Below are positions 5,966 to 12,340 of a stretch of DNA of 14,144 nucleotides, one piece after another. Source of the stretch: JBOGED01 sp050743625 (lineage in GTDB: Bacteria > Actinomycetota > Nitriliruptoria > Euzebyales > Egibacteraceae); contig JBOGED010000552.1 in NCBI GenBank assembly GCA_050743625.1, positions 1 to 14,144 of the forward strand, in the 5' to 3' direction. The position numbers and the translations under genes are program-made. Positions within the stretch are counted from its first letter, which is position 1. Every line of letters begins with the position of its first letter. Under the pieces are notes generated by a model, which had not been told where the DNA came from, did no database searches, and worked only from the letters and a program-made list of their open reading frames with translations.

Positions 5966-6903
5966 GGATCGTCTCGTTGTTGCCCTCGGCGACGGAGATC
6001 GTGTGCGCGCTCGGCTTGGAGGACGATCTCGTCGGGGTCACGCATGAGTGTGACTTCCCGCCGGCGGTGGTCGGGAAGCCGCAGGTGACCGCGAGCCGGA
6101 TCTCGCACCAGACGATGACGAGCGCCGAGATCGACCACGCCGTCCGCTCGCAGCTCGACGGTCACGGCTCGATCTACGACCTCGACGAGGCGCTGCTCCG
6201 CGAGCTCGAACCGGATCTCGTGCTCACGCAAGAGCTGTGCGACGTCTGCGCCGTCAGCTACCAGACGGTCGAGCGGGCCGCGCGGAAACTTCCCGCCAAG
6301 ATCGACGTCGTCTCGCTGGAGCCGAACACGATCGCGGACATCTTCGCCAACATCCGCGCCGTCGGCCAGCTGACCAGCGCGGACGCGTGCGCCGAGACGC
6401 TCGTCACCGAGCTATCGGCGAGGCTGGAGGCGCTCAAGGCCGCGCTCGCCGGCACCACGCGCCGCCCGCGAACGCTGGTCCTGGAGTGGCTCGAGCCGCC
6501 GTTCGCGCCGGGCCACTGGGTGCCCGAGCAGGTCGCGTTGGCCGGCGGTGACCCCGGCTTCGGTCACCCGGGCGCGGCGTCGCGCACGACGACTGCGGGC
6601 GAGATCGGCGCCTACGCGCCAGAGGTGATCGTCCTGGCCCCGTGCGGCTTCTACGCGGAAGACACCCTACGGGAGCTGCCGAGGGCGCGCCTACCCGAAG
6701 GGTGGCATGACCTGCCCGCGGTGCGGGAGGGCAACGTCTGGGCGGTCGACGCGACCTCGTACTTCAGCCGTCCAGGGCCACGCGTCGTCGAGGGCGCCGA
6801 GATCCTCGCGCACATCCTCCACCCGCACCTGTTCGGCCCACCCGGCGAGCACATGGCCATCCGCGTACCGGCGGAGTTAGCCCTCGGGCAGCCGCATGGC
6901 TAA
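5962..6903 (+). CDS. Soluble BtuF-like cobalamin-binding protein
   Basis: This 313-residue protein has the periplasmic-binding-protein type III fold (PF01497-like). It begins MRIVSLLPSATEIVCALGLEDDLVGVTHECDFP, the standard opening of cobalamin-binding proteins. LEPDLVLTQELCDVCAV and later YAPEVIVLAPCGF and VWAVDATSYFSRPGPRVVEG are also typical. There is no signal peptide or lipobox, so it stays in the cytosol, unlike true BtuF. Such leaderless homologues are common in bacteria and their role is unsettled. The start ATG 5962 overlaps the NACHT stop as ATGA. No ABC permease or ATPase is nearby. The last 27 bp overlap the convergent CoA-binding gene. Confidence 0.87.
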   Translation: MRIVSLLPSATEIVCALGLEDDLVGVTHECDFPPAVVGKPQVTASRISHQTMTSAEIDHAVRSQLDGHGSIYDLDEALLRELEPDLVLTQELCDVCAVSYQTVERAARKLPAKIDVVSLEPNTIADIFANIRAVGQLTSADACAETLVTELSARLEALKAALAGTTRRPRTLVLEWLEPPFAPGHWVPEQVALAGGDPGFGHPGAASRTTTAGEIGAYAPEVIVLAPCGFYAEDTLRELPRARLPEGWHDLPAVREGNVWAVDATSYFSRPGPRVVEGAEILAHILHPHLFGPPGEHMAIRVPAELALGQPHG

Positions 6904-7401
6904 GCGGCTGGTCACCACTCCGGTGTTCAGGCCGATCGTGCGGAGGCCGCCGAAGAAGCGGGCGTGCTCGATCTTGCAGCAGCGGTCCATCACGACCTCG
7001 AGGCCGGCGTCGCGCGCCAGGGAGGCGGCCTCGTCGCTGATGACGCCGAGCTGCAGCCAGAGCACCTTGGCGCCGATCTCGATCGCCTGCTCGGCAATAG
7101 CCGGCGCCTCGCCCGACGGCCGGAACACGTCGACGATCTCGATCGCACCCGGATGGTCGGCGGCGGCCTCAGCCAGATCGGCGTAGACGTGGCGGCCCAG
7201 GATCTTCCCCTTGCCCGCACGGGCGGGATTGACCGGGACGATGTCGTAGCCGTTGGCGTCCAGGTAGATGGCCGCGAACGAGCTCGCGTTGTAGTAGCTC
7301 GAGCTCAAGCCCACCATGGCGATCGTCCGGTACGTGGTGAGGATCCGGTAGCGATCCCACGCCGTCAGTCCTAGGTCGTTCCGCTCACCGACCGCGCTCA
7401 T
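6877..7401 (-). CDS. CoA-binding domain protein (YccU-like)
   Basis: This 174-residue protein is a single Rossmann domain of the CoA_binding_2 type. The nucleotide loop is TIAMVGLSSSYYNASSFAAIYLDANGYDIVPVNP (given here as a family hallmark around residues 27-60). IEIVDVFRPSGEAPAIAEQAI and VLWLQLGVI follow, and the C-terminal MDRCCKIEHARF is the usual conserved end. GGAGG precedes ATG 7401 on the minus strand. It begins 15 nt after the metY stop, so the two are one transcript. Proteins of this family are repeatedly found beside O-acetylhomoserine sulfhydrylase genes, but their reaction is not established. The 3' end overlaps the facing gene by 27 bp. Confidence 0.88.
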   Translation of the reverse strand: MSAVGERNDLGLTAWDRYRILTTYRTIAMVGLSSSYYNASSFAAIYLDANGYDIVPVNPARAGKGKILGRHVYADLAEAAADHPGAIEIVDVFRPSGEAPAIAEQAIEIGAKVLWLQLGVISDEAASLARDAGLEVVMDRCCKIEHARFFGGLRTIGLNTGVVTSRLAMRLPEG

Positions 7402-7416
7402 CTGTCTCGCCTCCGA

Positions 7417-8784
7417 TCAGCCCTGATGGGGTGCGCCGAACGCCTTGGACAAGATCGAGTGGCCGAGGCCGTTCCCCGAAACTCGGGGCGCGGCCTGCCG
7501 CTGCGACGCCGCCAGCGCCTGCTCCATGTCCCACATGATGTCCTCGACGTTCTCGATGCCGATTGAGACGCGGACCATCTCGGGCCCGATGCCCACCGCG
7601 CGGAGATCGTCGTCCGAAAGCTGCTGGTGGGTGGTCGAGGCCGGGTGGATGATCAGGGACTTCGCGTCCCCCACATTCGCGAGGTGGCTGAAGAGTTGGA
7701 CCGACTCGATGAGCCTGCGGCCGGCCTCGCGGCCACCTTTGATGCCGAACGTGAAGATCGATCCGGCGCCTGCAGGCAGGTACTTCTGGGCCAGCCGGTG
7801 GTACGGGTTGGAGGCCAGGCCGGGGTAGTTGACGTACGCGACGGCGGGGTGTTGCTCCAGCAGCTCCGCCACGCGTTGGGCGTTGCGCACGTGCCGGTCC
7901 ATCCTGACGTGCAGCGTCTCGAGGCCCATCAGCATCAGCCATGCCGTGAACGGGGCCATGGTGGGACCGTAGTCGCGGAGCATCTCGGCGCGGCACTTCA
8001 GCAGCCACCCGAAGTCGCCGAAGTACTCGAAGAAGCGGAGGTCGTGGTAGCCCTTGGAGGGCTCGGTCATGCCGGGAAACTTGCCGTTGTCCCACGGGAA
8101 GCGGCCCCCGTCGACGATCACGCCGCCGATGGCGGTGCCGTGGCCGCAGATGAACTTGGTGGCCGAGTGGACCACGATGTCCGCTCCCCATTCCAGCGGC
8201 CGGCAGAGGTACGGCGAGGCGAACGTGTTGTCGATGACCAGAGGCACCCCCACCTCGTGGGCGAGCTCGGCCAGCGGCTCGATGTCGATCACGTCGATCT
8301 TCGGGTTACCCATCACCTCGGCGAAGAACGCCTTGGTACTCGGCGTGACGGCCGCCTTCCACTGGTCGAGGTCCGTGCCATCGACGAACTTCGCCTCGAT
8401 GCCGACCTTCCGGAAGGACACATCGAACTGCTGGAAGGTGCCCCCATAGAGGCTGCGGGACGAGACGAGCTCGTCACCGGCCTCCATCAGCGTGAAGAGG
8501 GTCAGATGCTGCGCCGCCTGGCCGGACGCGGTCGCGACCGCCCCGATGCCGTTCTCAAGCGCGGCGATCCGCTCCTCGAACACCGCGACCGTCGGGTTCA
8601 TGATCCGCGAGTAGACGTTCCCGAACCGCTGCAGCGCGAAGAGGTTGGCGGCGTGATCGGTGTCCTCGAACACATACGCGCCGGTCTGGTAGATCGGCAC
8701 CGCCCGGCTTCCCGTGACCGGGTCAGGTCGCTGGCCGGCATGAACCGCCAGCGTGTCAAAGCCGAACTGGTGCTCGTCGGGCAT
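7417..8784 (-). CDS. metY: O-acetyl-L-homoserine sulfhydrylase (aminocarboxypropyltransferase)
   Basis: This 455-residue Cys/Met-metabolism PLP enzyme makes homocysteine from O-acetylhomoserine and sulfide in direct sulfhydrylation. It opens with FGFDTLAVHAGQRPDPVTGSRAVPIYQT, and YSRIMNPT comes next. IDNTFASPYL carries the PLP aspartate, and VVHSATKFICGHG carries the Schiff-base lysine at K210. SLIIHPASTTHQQL is also a MetY/MetZ mark. The long insert FPGMTEPSKGYHDLRFFEYFG is characteristic of MetY rather than MetB. The start is ATG at 8782-8784, preceded by AGGAGG; an upstream in-frame extension lies inside the regulator gene. The last 25 or so residues exceed the usual end. It lies 32 nt after the regulator stop, and a 13-bp palindrome sits in that gap. 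Confidence 0.95.
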   Translation of the reverse strand: MPDEHQFGFDTLAVHAGQRPDPVTGSRAVPIYQTGAYVFEDTDHAANLFALQRFGNVYSRIMNPTVAVFEERIAALENGIGAVATASGQAAQHLTLFTLMEAGDELVSSRSLYGGTFQQFDVSFRKVGIEAKFVDGTDLDQWKAAVTPSTKAFFAEVMGNPKIDVIDIEPLAELAHEVGVPLVIDNTFASPYLCRPLEWGADIVVHSATKFICGHGTAIGGVIVDGGRFPWDNGKFPGMTEPSKGYHDLRFFEYFGDFGWLLKCRAEMLRDYGPTMAPFTAWLMLMGLETLHVRMDRHVRNAQRVAELLEQHPAVAYVNYPGLASNPYHRLAQKYLPAGAGSIFTFGIKGGREAGRRLIESVQLFSHLANVGDAKSLIIHPASTTHQQLSDDDLRAVGIGPEMVRVSIGIENVEDIMWDMEQALAASQRQAAPRVSGNGLGHSILSKAFGAPHQG

Positions 8785-8800
8785 GGCGTTGACCTCCTGG

Positions 8801-8813
8801 CTGCACAGTGCAG
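8801..8813. promoter_or_regulatory. Perfect 13-bp palindrome just upstream of metY
   Basis: CTGCAC-A-GTGCAG lies in the 32-nt gap between the regulator stop codon and the metY ribosome-binding site. With a one-base centre it cannot form a stable hairpin as RNA, so a dimeric repressor site is a better reading than a terminator. No promoter hexamers are obvious next to it. Confidence 0.35.
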
Positions 8814-8816
8814 GAC

Positions 8817-10169
8817 TTAGGCGGCGGCGCGGAGGCGCTCGTCCAGCTCTCGCACCACCGTCAAGCCGGCCCAGTCCCTGGGGAAGCTCCGGCGGGTCTG
8901 GCGGACGTCCTCGACGTTGACCGTCAGCCCGGCGTGCTCGTCGGCTATGTCCAGTACCGTCGCCCCCGACGCGCACGCCCGGTCCGGATCGCCGAGCGCC
9001 ACGCACGCCTCCATGACTTCCCACAGCAGATCGGAGCGGCGGACCGGCTCGGTCGAGCCGCCGAGGGAGGCGTCGAACACCTCGACCGCATCGGCAGGGT
9101 GACCGAGGCGAAGCAACCGCGCCCCGGTGAAGACGTCGGCGCGGACACCGTCGAAGCCGGCGAGCTCACCGTGGGTGGACCACCATCCCCAGCCCGGGTC
9201 GCGCTGCCGGATCGACGCCGCGGCGGTCCGCGCCTGCTCCAGGAACCGCCCGGAGACGAGATCGTCCGCGAGCACCGCGTGCTCATGGGCAAGGTAAGCG
9301 AAGAGCCACGTACGGCCCGCGGCCGGCAAGAACGCCTGAAGCTCGGCGGCGGCCTGAAGCGGCGCGAGGGCCCGGCCGGTCCTCGCGGGTTCGTTAAGCC
9401 TGCGACCGACTTTGCGGTTCGTCAACGTAAAGGCGGCGAGCGCGTACGCCTCCAGCCCCCGGTCGCCGGCCTCCCGCGCGAGCTCGAGGGCGCGTGTGAA
9501 CCAGCGGTGCGCGTCGTCGAACTGGCCCGCGTCGTATTGGCCGTAGCCGGCCAGCGCGGCGGCGTCGGAGGCGACCGCCTGCAGGCGCGCCTCCGTCGAT
9601 AGGTCCATCGTCACGCGCTTGGGCTTGAGCAGGTCGAGCAGCGTAAGCGCGTGCGCCTTCGCGGCGCGGACCACGTCCGCGTTCGGTGCCACGGCGTAGG
9701 CGATGGCGAGCGCGGTGGCGGTGCGCTGGGCGGAGGCGACCTCGCCGCCGCCGATACGACGTCCCACTCGCCCGCCGAGCAGTTGGGCCTCCGCGACCAG
9801 GGGAGAGACGGGCAGCAGCAGACCGGCCGCGCCCGCGATGCCGGCCAGGCCCATGTCTTTGAGCATCTTTCGGCGGTGCAGCATCTCCTCCACGATGTCC
9901 TCCGGGCTCATCCACGTCCACCATCGGGCCGCCTCTATTGTCGACCCTAGCCCCAGTAGCGCGATCGACGCGACCTCGAAAAACGTGCGTAACGCGTGGT
10001 CCCCCAGCGGGTCCGGTTTGTGGCGGCGCGCCTCCCACCACCCGAGCGTGCGCCGGTGGAGGCTCCCGCCGCAGCACAGCTCGAGCTTCGCGCACAGGTG
10101 GGGTTTGGTCAGGTCGAGAGCGAGGCGAAGAATCTCGAGCAACGTCACCTTACGCAAAAGATCGTCCAT
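8817..10169 (-). CDS. TPR-type regulator with a diverged XRE-like N-terminus
   Basis: This 450-residue protein follows the plan of actinobacterial HTH-TPR regulators. The N-terminal part (1-60) ends in LGWWEARRHKPDP, which corresponds to the 'vsrWErG..xPdP' end of an XRE helix-turn-helix. The recognition region is poor and cysteine-rich (LCAKLELCCGG). HRRKMLKDMGLAGIAGAAGLLLP (residues about 100-122) is the 'RR-LL' hydrophobic segment usual in this family. Helical repeats follow (AGYGQYDAGQFDDAHRWFTRALELAREAGD and onward to about 430). The start ATG 10169 has GGGAGG upstream. The gene diverges from two small cysteine proteins and reads toward metY. DNA binding is inferred, and the weak HTH leaves room for a purely protein-binding role. 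Confidence 0.8.
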   Translation of the reverse strand: MDDLLRKVTLLEILRLALDLTKPHLCAKLELCCGGSLHRRTLGWWEARRHKPDPLGDHALRTFFEVASIALLGLGSTIEAARWWTWMSPEDIVEEMLHRRKMLKDMGLAGIAGAAGLLLPVSPLVAEAQLLGGRVGRRIGGGEVASAQRTATALAIAYAVAPNADVVRAAKAHALTLLDLLKPKRVTMDLSTEARLQAVASDAAALAGYGQYDAGQFDDAHRWFTRALELAREAGDRGLEAYALAAFTLTNRKVGRRLNEPARTGRALAPLQAAAELQAFLPAAGRTWLFAYLAHEHAVLADDLVSGRFLEQARTAAASIRQRDPGWGWWSTHGELAGFDGVRADVFTGARLLRLGHPADAVEVFDASLGGSTEPVRRSDLLWEVMEACVALGDPDRACASGATVLDIADEHAGLTVNVEDVRQTRRSFPRDWAGLTVVRELDERLRAAA

Positions 10170-10327
10170 CTACGCCTCCCCGTCATGGCCTTTTTCGGCG
10201 AGCTGTGAGCGTACGCGATCGGGGGTGCCCAGAAGAGGACGTTTCCGTGCCTTTACCAACCAACCTTTCCGGAACTCATCCAATCCGACGGACCATCCCC
10301 GCGGGGTTGCCGTGTCAACGTCGACCG
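10170..10327. promoter_or_regulatory. Divergent intergenic region between the regulator and the cysteine mini-proteins
   Basis: These 158 bp must hold the promoters of two divergent units. A minus-strand TTGACA is present (as TGTCAA at 10313-10318), but I find no convincing -10 at proper distance. CCCCGCGGGG (10297-10306) is a perfect 10-bp palindrome and a possible operator. ATG 10328 has no clear Shine-Dalgarno sequence. I see no gene here. Confidence 0.4.
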
Positions 10328-10573
10328 ATGAGCGACAGCCTTGGCAACCATCCAGACTCAGAAGGCGTCGAGCCGGTCCCAGAGGGCGACGCGTACATCG
10401 TGTCCACCCCCTGCTGCGCTGCCCGCGTGTTCCTCCCGATCGACGAGGCCGTCCCCGGCGGCAAGCTCGACGTGGTGTGCCCGTTGTGCGGGAAGGGGTG
10501 GCTCGTCGAGCTGGTCGCCGGCCACGTCGAGGGGCAGTGGCGCCCGGTGTGGACGGAGGCGACGCAGCCATGA
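10328..10573 (+). CDS. Small cysteine protein 1 (CC-x20-CPLC-x3-W type)
   Basis: This 81-residue protein has no identifiable family. STPCCAARVFL (CC near residues 29-30) is followed after exactly 20 residues by CPLCGKGW, so four cysteines could bind zinc as a minimal ribbon. The C-terminal part (LVELVAGHVEGQWRPVW) looks beta-rich. The start is ATG 10328; TTG 10307 in frame is possible but has no better ribosome-binding site. The stop overlaps the next ATG as ATGA. It is a paralogue of the next gene, with the same cysteine spacing. The function is unknown; an accessory or adaptor protein paired with the divergent regulator is only a guess. Confidence 0.75.
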   Translation: MSDSLGNHPDSEGVEPVPEGDAYIVSTPCCAARVFLPIDEAVPGGKLDVVCPLCGKGWLVELVAGHVEGQWRPVWTEATQP

Positions 10574-10794
10574 CCGGGCGCCGTCAGCCGAATCCGGCCC
10601 AGGTCGAGAGGATCGCCGGTGACCTCATGGTGATGGTGCCTTGCTGCGTGACCTCCGTGCTCCTCGGCCGGGACACGACCGACCTCACGCAGGCGCACCG
10701 GGTCACCTGCCCGCTGTGCGAGCTGCCGTGGACCGCCTCCCTCTCGGGAGACGCGAGGTGGGGCCTGCGCGTGTCGTGGAGGCCAGCGCCGTGA
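10570..10794 (+). CDS. Small cysteine protein 2 (CC-x20-CPLC-x3-W type)
   Basis: This 74-residue paralogue of the preceding protein carries MVPCCVTSVLL and, after 20 residues, CPLCELPW. The tail is LSGDARWGLRVSWRPAP. GGAGG (10555-10559) precedes ATG 10570, and the gene overlaps its neighbour by four bases. The open frame extends upstream in this phase, but that part is non-coding or a shadow. The last 25 codons are repeated at 12341-12415 as part of a larger direct repeat, with the wording ELRWTASLSGDAGWGL. The GTGA at 10791-10794 also offers a start for the short ORF that follows. Confidence 0.75.
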   Translation: MTGRRQPNPAQVERIAGDLMVMVPCCVTSVLLGRDTTDLTQAHRVTCPLCELPWTASLSGDARWGLRVSWRPAP

Positions 10795-11205
10795 TCGACT
10801 GCGCGCGCTGCCCCTCACCGAGGGCCTGGAGCTGCCCCTCACCGAGGACGTGAGCGGCCCGTGTTGACGACGTGTCCGCCGGGTACACCAGTGGATGGGC
10901 CGCGCGACTGTGTCCACTTCCGCCGGTGAAGGCGAACATACCTCGGACCTGAGGAAGGCCATCACGCCGAGTTGGTGACGAAGTATCCGCTGGCTGGTGG
11001 TGCGGCCGTCTTCGCGCAGCGGGCCTTCGGGAAGCCGTTGCTGTCGTTCTTGACCGGTTTTGCGATGATGAGCGGGGCGGTGACGGCGGCGGCGTCGCTG
11101 GCCGTGGCGTTCGCCGGCGATTACCTCGCGCAGTTCGTCACGGTGCCGAGCATCCTGGCTGCCCTTGTCTTCATGGCGGTCGTCGCAGTATTGAACCTGC
11201 GGGGG
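10720..11205 (+). repeat. Direct repeat, copy A (deleted and truncated)
   Basis: From 10720 the sequence aligns with 12341 onward. It covers the end of cysteine protein 2, a short ORF, a near-invariant stretch (TTGACGACGTGTCCG...) and the 5' part of the APC permease gene. Copy A lacks about 40 bp in the short ORF, one base near 10888 and 151 bp at 10966. By eye the last 239 bp (10967-11205 versus 12777-13015) differ at about 12 positions, and nearly all the earlier differences are at third codon positions. Similarity stops sharply after 11205. Confidence 0.9.
10791..10853 (+). pseudogene. Degraded copy of the 37-codon ORF
   Basis: GTG 10791 overlaps the stop of cysteine protein 2 and starts MIDCAR, as in the ORF at 12412. 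An internal deletion and a tandem duplication of GCTGCCCCTCACCGAGG (10807-10823 and 10831-10847, 24-bp period) then shift the frame, and it ends after 20 residues. The former ending EDVS.PC is still visible in another frame just before 10865. Confidence 0.5.
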
Positions 11206-11298
11206 GTGGCCTTCCCGGACCCGTTGCTGTTGCCCAACAGGTCCATTCACCGGGTTGATCCGCCAGCGGCTACAGTGTTTTGCTTGACAACGGTGTAG
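10895..11298 (+). pseudogene. Truncated APC permease remnant
   Basis: ATG 10895 begins MGRATVSTSAGEGEH, nearly the same as the intact permease at 12554. After KAIT a 151-bp deletion, bounded by a GC dinucleotide on each side, removes codons about 25-75 (the first two membrane helices) and shifts frame to a stop within a few codons. The remaining 10972-11205 part still reads LVTKYPLAGGAAVFAQRAFG and onward, identical to the intact gene apart from a few residues at the end. It then runs into unrelated sequence and stops at 11298. It cannot be a working transporter. Confidence 0.85.
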
Positions 11299-11313
11299 CT
11301 GAATGCTGATAGG
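11284..11313 (+). promoter_or_regulatory. Probable promoter of the vapBC pair
   Basis: TTGACA (11284-11289) is a perfect -35 hexamer. GATAGG (11308-11313) lies 18 nt downstream as a weak -10. This would start transcription about 40 nt before the antitoxin ATG at 11360. Autoregulation by the antitoxin is usual for vapBC pairs, but I cannot point to a clear operator palindrome here. Confidence 0.45.
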
Positions 11314-11359
11314 GCGGCAGTCTGGTTTCAGCGCTGCAGTCGAACGATACGCTGGAGGC

Positions 11360-11584
11360 ATGACTACGGTGACCCTGCGCCTTGATGATGAACTGGCGGC
11401 TCGCCTCGCTGAGCGCGCCCAGGCGGCAGGTGTGTCACCCGACGAGCTTGCGGGTCGCGTGCTGGGCGAGTTCCTGCAGCATGAGCCGGCTGTGCGGAAG
11501 CTGGAGTTCATTGGTATGGGCTCCTCCCAGGAACTCCAGTCAGACCGGGTCGACGAGTTGCTCGCCCAAGGGTACGGGTCGTAG
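11360..11584 (+). CDS. vapB: VapB-type antitoxin (ribbon-helix-helix)
   Basis: This 74-residue protein begins MTTVTLRLDDELAARLAERA, a ribbon-helix-helix DNA-binding start. SPDELAGRVLGEFLQ is the second helix, and the tail LQSDRVDELLAQGYGS is the usual toxin-binding, disordered C-terminus. GGAGG directly precedes ATG 11360. The stop TAG (11582-11584) falls exactly where the toxin reading frame begins. It would neutralise the PIN-domain RNase encoded next and repress the pair. The module lies between two copies of a direct repeat, so it probably arrived with the rearrangement. Confidence 0.85.
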   Translation: MTTVTLRLDDELAARLAERAQAAGVSPDELAGRVLGEFLQHEPAVRKLEFIGMGSSQELQSDRVDELLAQGYGS

Positions 11585-11586
11585 CC

Positions 11587-11994
11587 CTGCTCGTTGACAC
11601 CGGTGTCCTGGTCGGCGCGGTGAACCGCGACGACCACAATCACGATGCGTGCGCCAAGCTGATGACCACGACCGTCGGTCCGTTGATCGTCCCCGACCTC
11701 GTCGTCGGTGAGGCCTGCTACCTCGTCGACAAGTACCTGGGTCCATCCATTGAGGCGACGTTCCTTCGCTCCCTGCTGCTCCCGGACATCCGCCTGGAAG
11801 CGCTCGTCGCCGCGGATCTCACCCGCATGGCGGAGCTGGTCGAGCGCTACGCCGATCTCCGGCTTGGCGCCACCGACGCATCGGTGATCGCCGCCGCCGA
11901 GCGGCTCGGCATTACGACCCTGGCTACGATTGACCGCCGGCACTTCACCGTCGTGCGCCCGAACCATGTCGAGGCTTTCGAACTCGTGCCCTGA
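11587..11994 (+). CDS. vapC: VapC-type PIN-domain toxin with no canonical start codon
   Basis: The 135-residue reading begins LLVDTGVLVGAVNRDDHNHDAC, the standard first strand of a PIN nuclease with the first catalytic Asp. E in VGEACYLV, D in GATDASVIAAAERLG and D in LATIDRRHF complete the acidic site. However, this frame has no ATG, GTG or TTG between the stop at 11482 and GTG 11620. Starting there would remove the first aspartate and strand. I place the start at CTG 11587. The codon at 11581 is GTA, one base from the GTG expected in such pairs. The gene may use a rare start, depend on coupling to vapB, or be inactivated. It would cleave RNA if active. Confidence 0.75.
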   Translation: MLVDTGVLVGAVNRDDHNHDACAKLMTTTVGPLIVPDLVVGEACYLVDKYLGPSIEATFLRSLLLPDIRLEALVAADLTRMAELVERYADLRLGATDASVIAAAERLGITTLATIDRRHFTVVRPNHVEAFELVP

Positions 11995-12340
11995 GCGGTT
12001 CGTCCGAAGTCCGCAGCGCCGAGGCAAATGTTTACCTCAACACGCGAACGGCCGTGACACGCGATCTGCCCTCGAAAGGGAGGCGCCCGTTAGCGCAGCG
12101 CTCGCGCATCACCATATCGGACACGTTGCGGAGTCAGGCAGAGCGGGGGCGACCGATCGTGACCTGCGCCGAACTCGCCACGGCCATGGCAAGTCAAGCA
12201 GCACTCCATGCGTGGGATTGATCAAGAATGGGGTCCAGCGCGCCGTCGAGCACCACGAGATCCGCGCGTTTGCCTGGGGCCTGGGATGAGGCTGCCAGGC
12301 TCGCTCTCCTGACCGCCGGCGTCGGCCGCTCCGCGGTCGT
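11995..12340. other. Gene-poor segment between vapC and direct repeat copy B
   Basis: I see no intact gene in these 346 bp. They hold an imperfect palindrome GAGGCAAATGTTTACCTC (12021-12038) shortly after vapC, and, on the minus strand, a fragment with amidohydrolase-like wording (listed separately). The segment ends abruptly where the direct repeat begins at 12341, as expected for a rearrangement joint. Confidence 0.6.
12194..12335 (-). pseudogene. Decayed C-terminal fragment of an amidohydrolase-like protein
   Basis: Read on the minus strand, this segment gives TPAVRRASLAASSQAPGKRA followed by DLVVLDGALDPILDQ and a stop near 12194. 'PGK.ADLVVLDG' close to the C-terminus is a well-known mark of metal-dependent amidohydrolases (imidazolonepropionase or dihydroorotase-like). 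No catalytic part is present: the reading is cut at 12341, where the direct repeat starts. A chance match on the antisense of GC-rich DNA cannot be excluded. Confidence 0.4.

Noticed and set aside
7627..8820. 397-codon plus-strand open frame opposite metY
   Set aside because: It is antisense to a clearly coding PLP enzyme; the His/Val/Gly/Arg-rich product has no family features.
9703..10569. Long N-terminal extension of cysteine protein 2
   Set aside because: The extension is antisense to the TPR regulator and then out of frame with cysteine protein 1; ATG 10570 has a good ribosome-binding site.
10315..12027. 570-codon open frame on the minus strand
   Set aside because: It runs antisense through the cysteine proteins, the permease remnant and vapBC, all of which have better evidence. 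Its translation is low-complexity Arg/Gly/His-rich, as expected from the opposite strand of GC-rich genes.
12021..12038. GAGGCAAATGTTTACCTC as the terminator of vapBC
   Set aside because: The stem is imperfect, the loop is short and no T-run follows; it is kept only as a note within the gene-poor segment.
12060..12130. Possible tRNA-like sequence after vapC
   Set aside because: GCGCCCGTTAGCGCAGC resembles a D-arm opening, but no acceptor pairing, T-loop or anticodon arm could be built.
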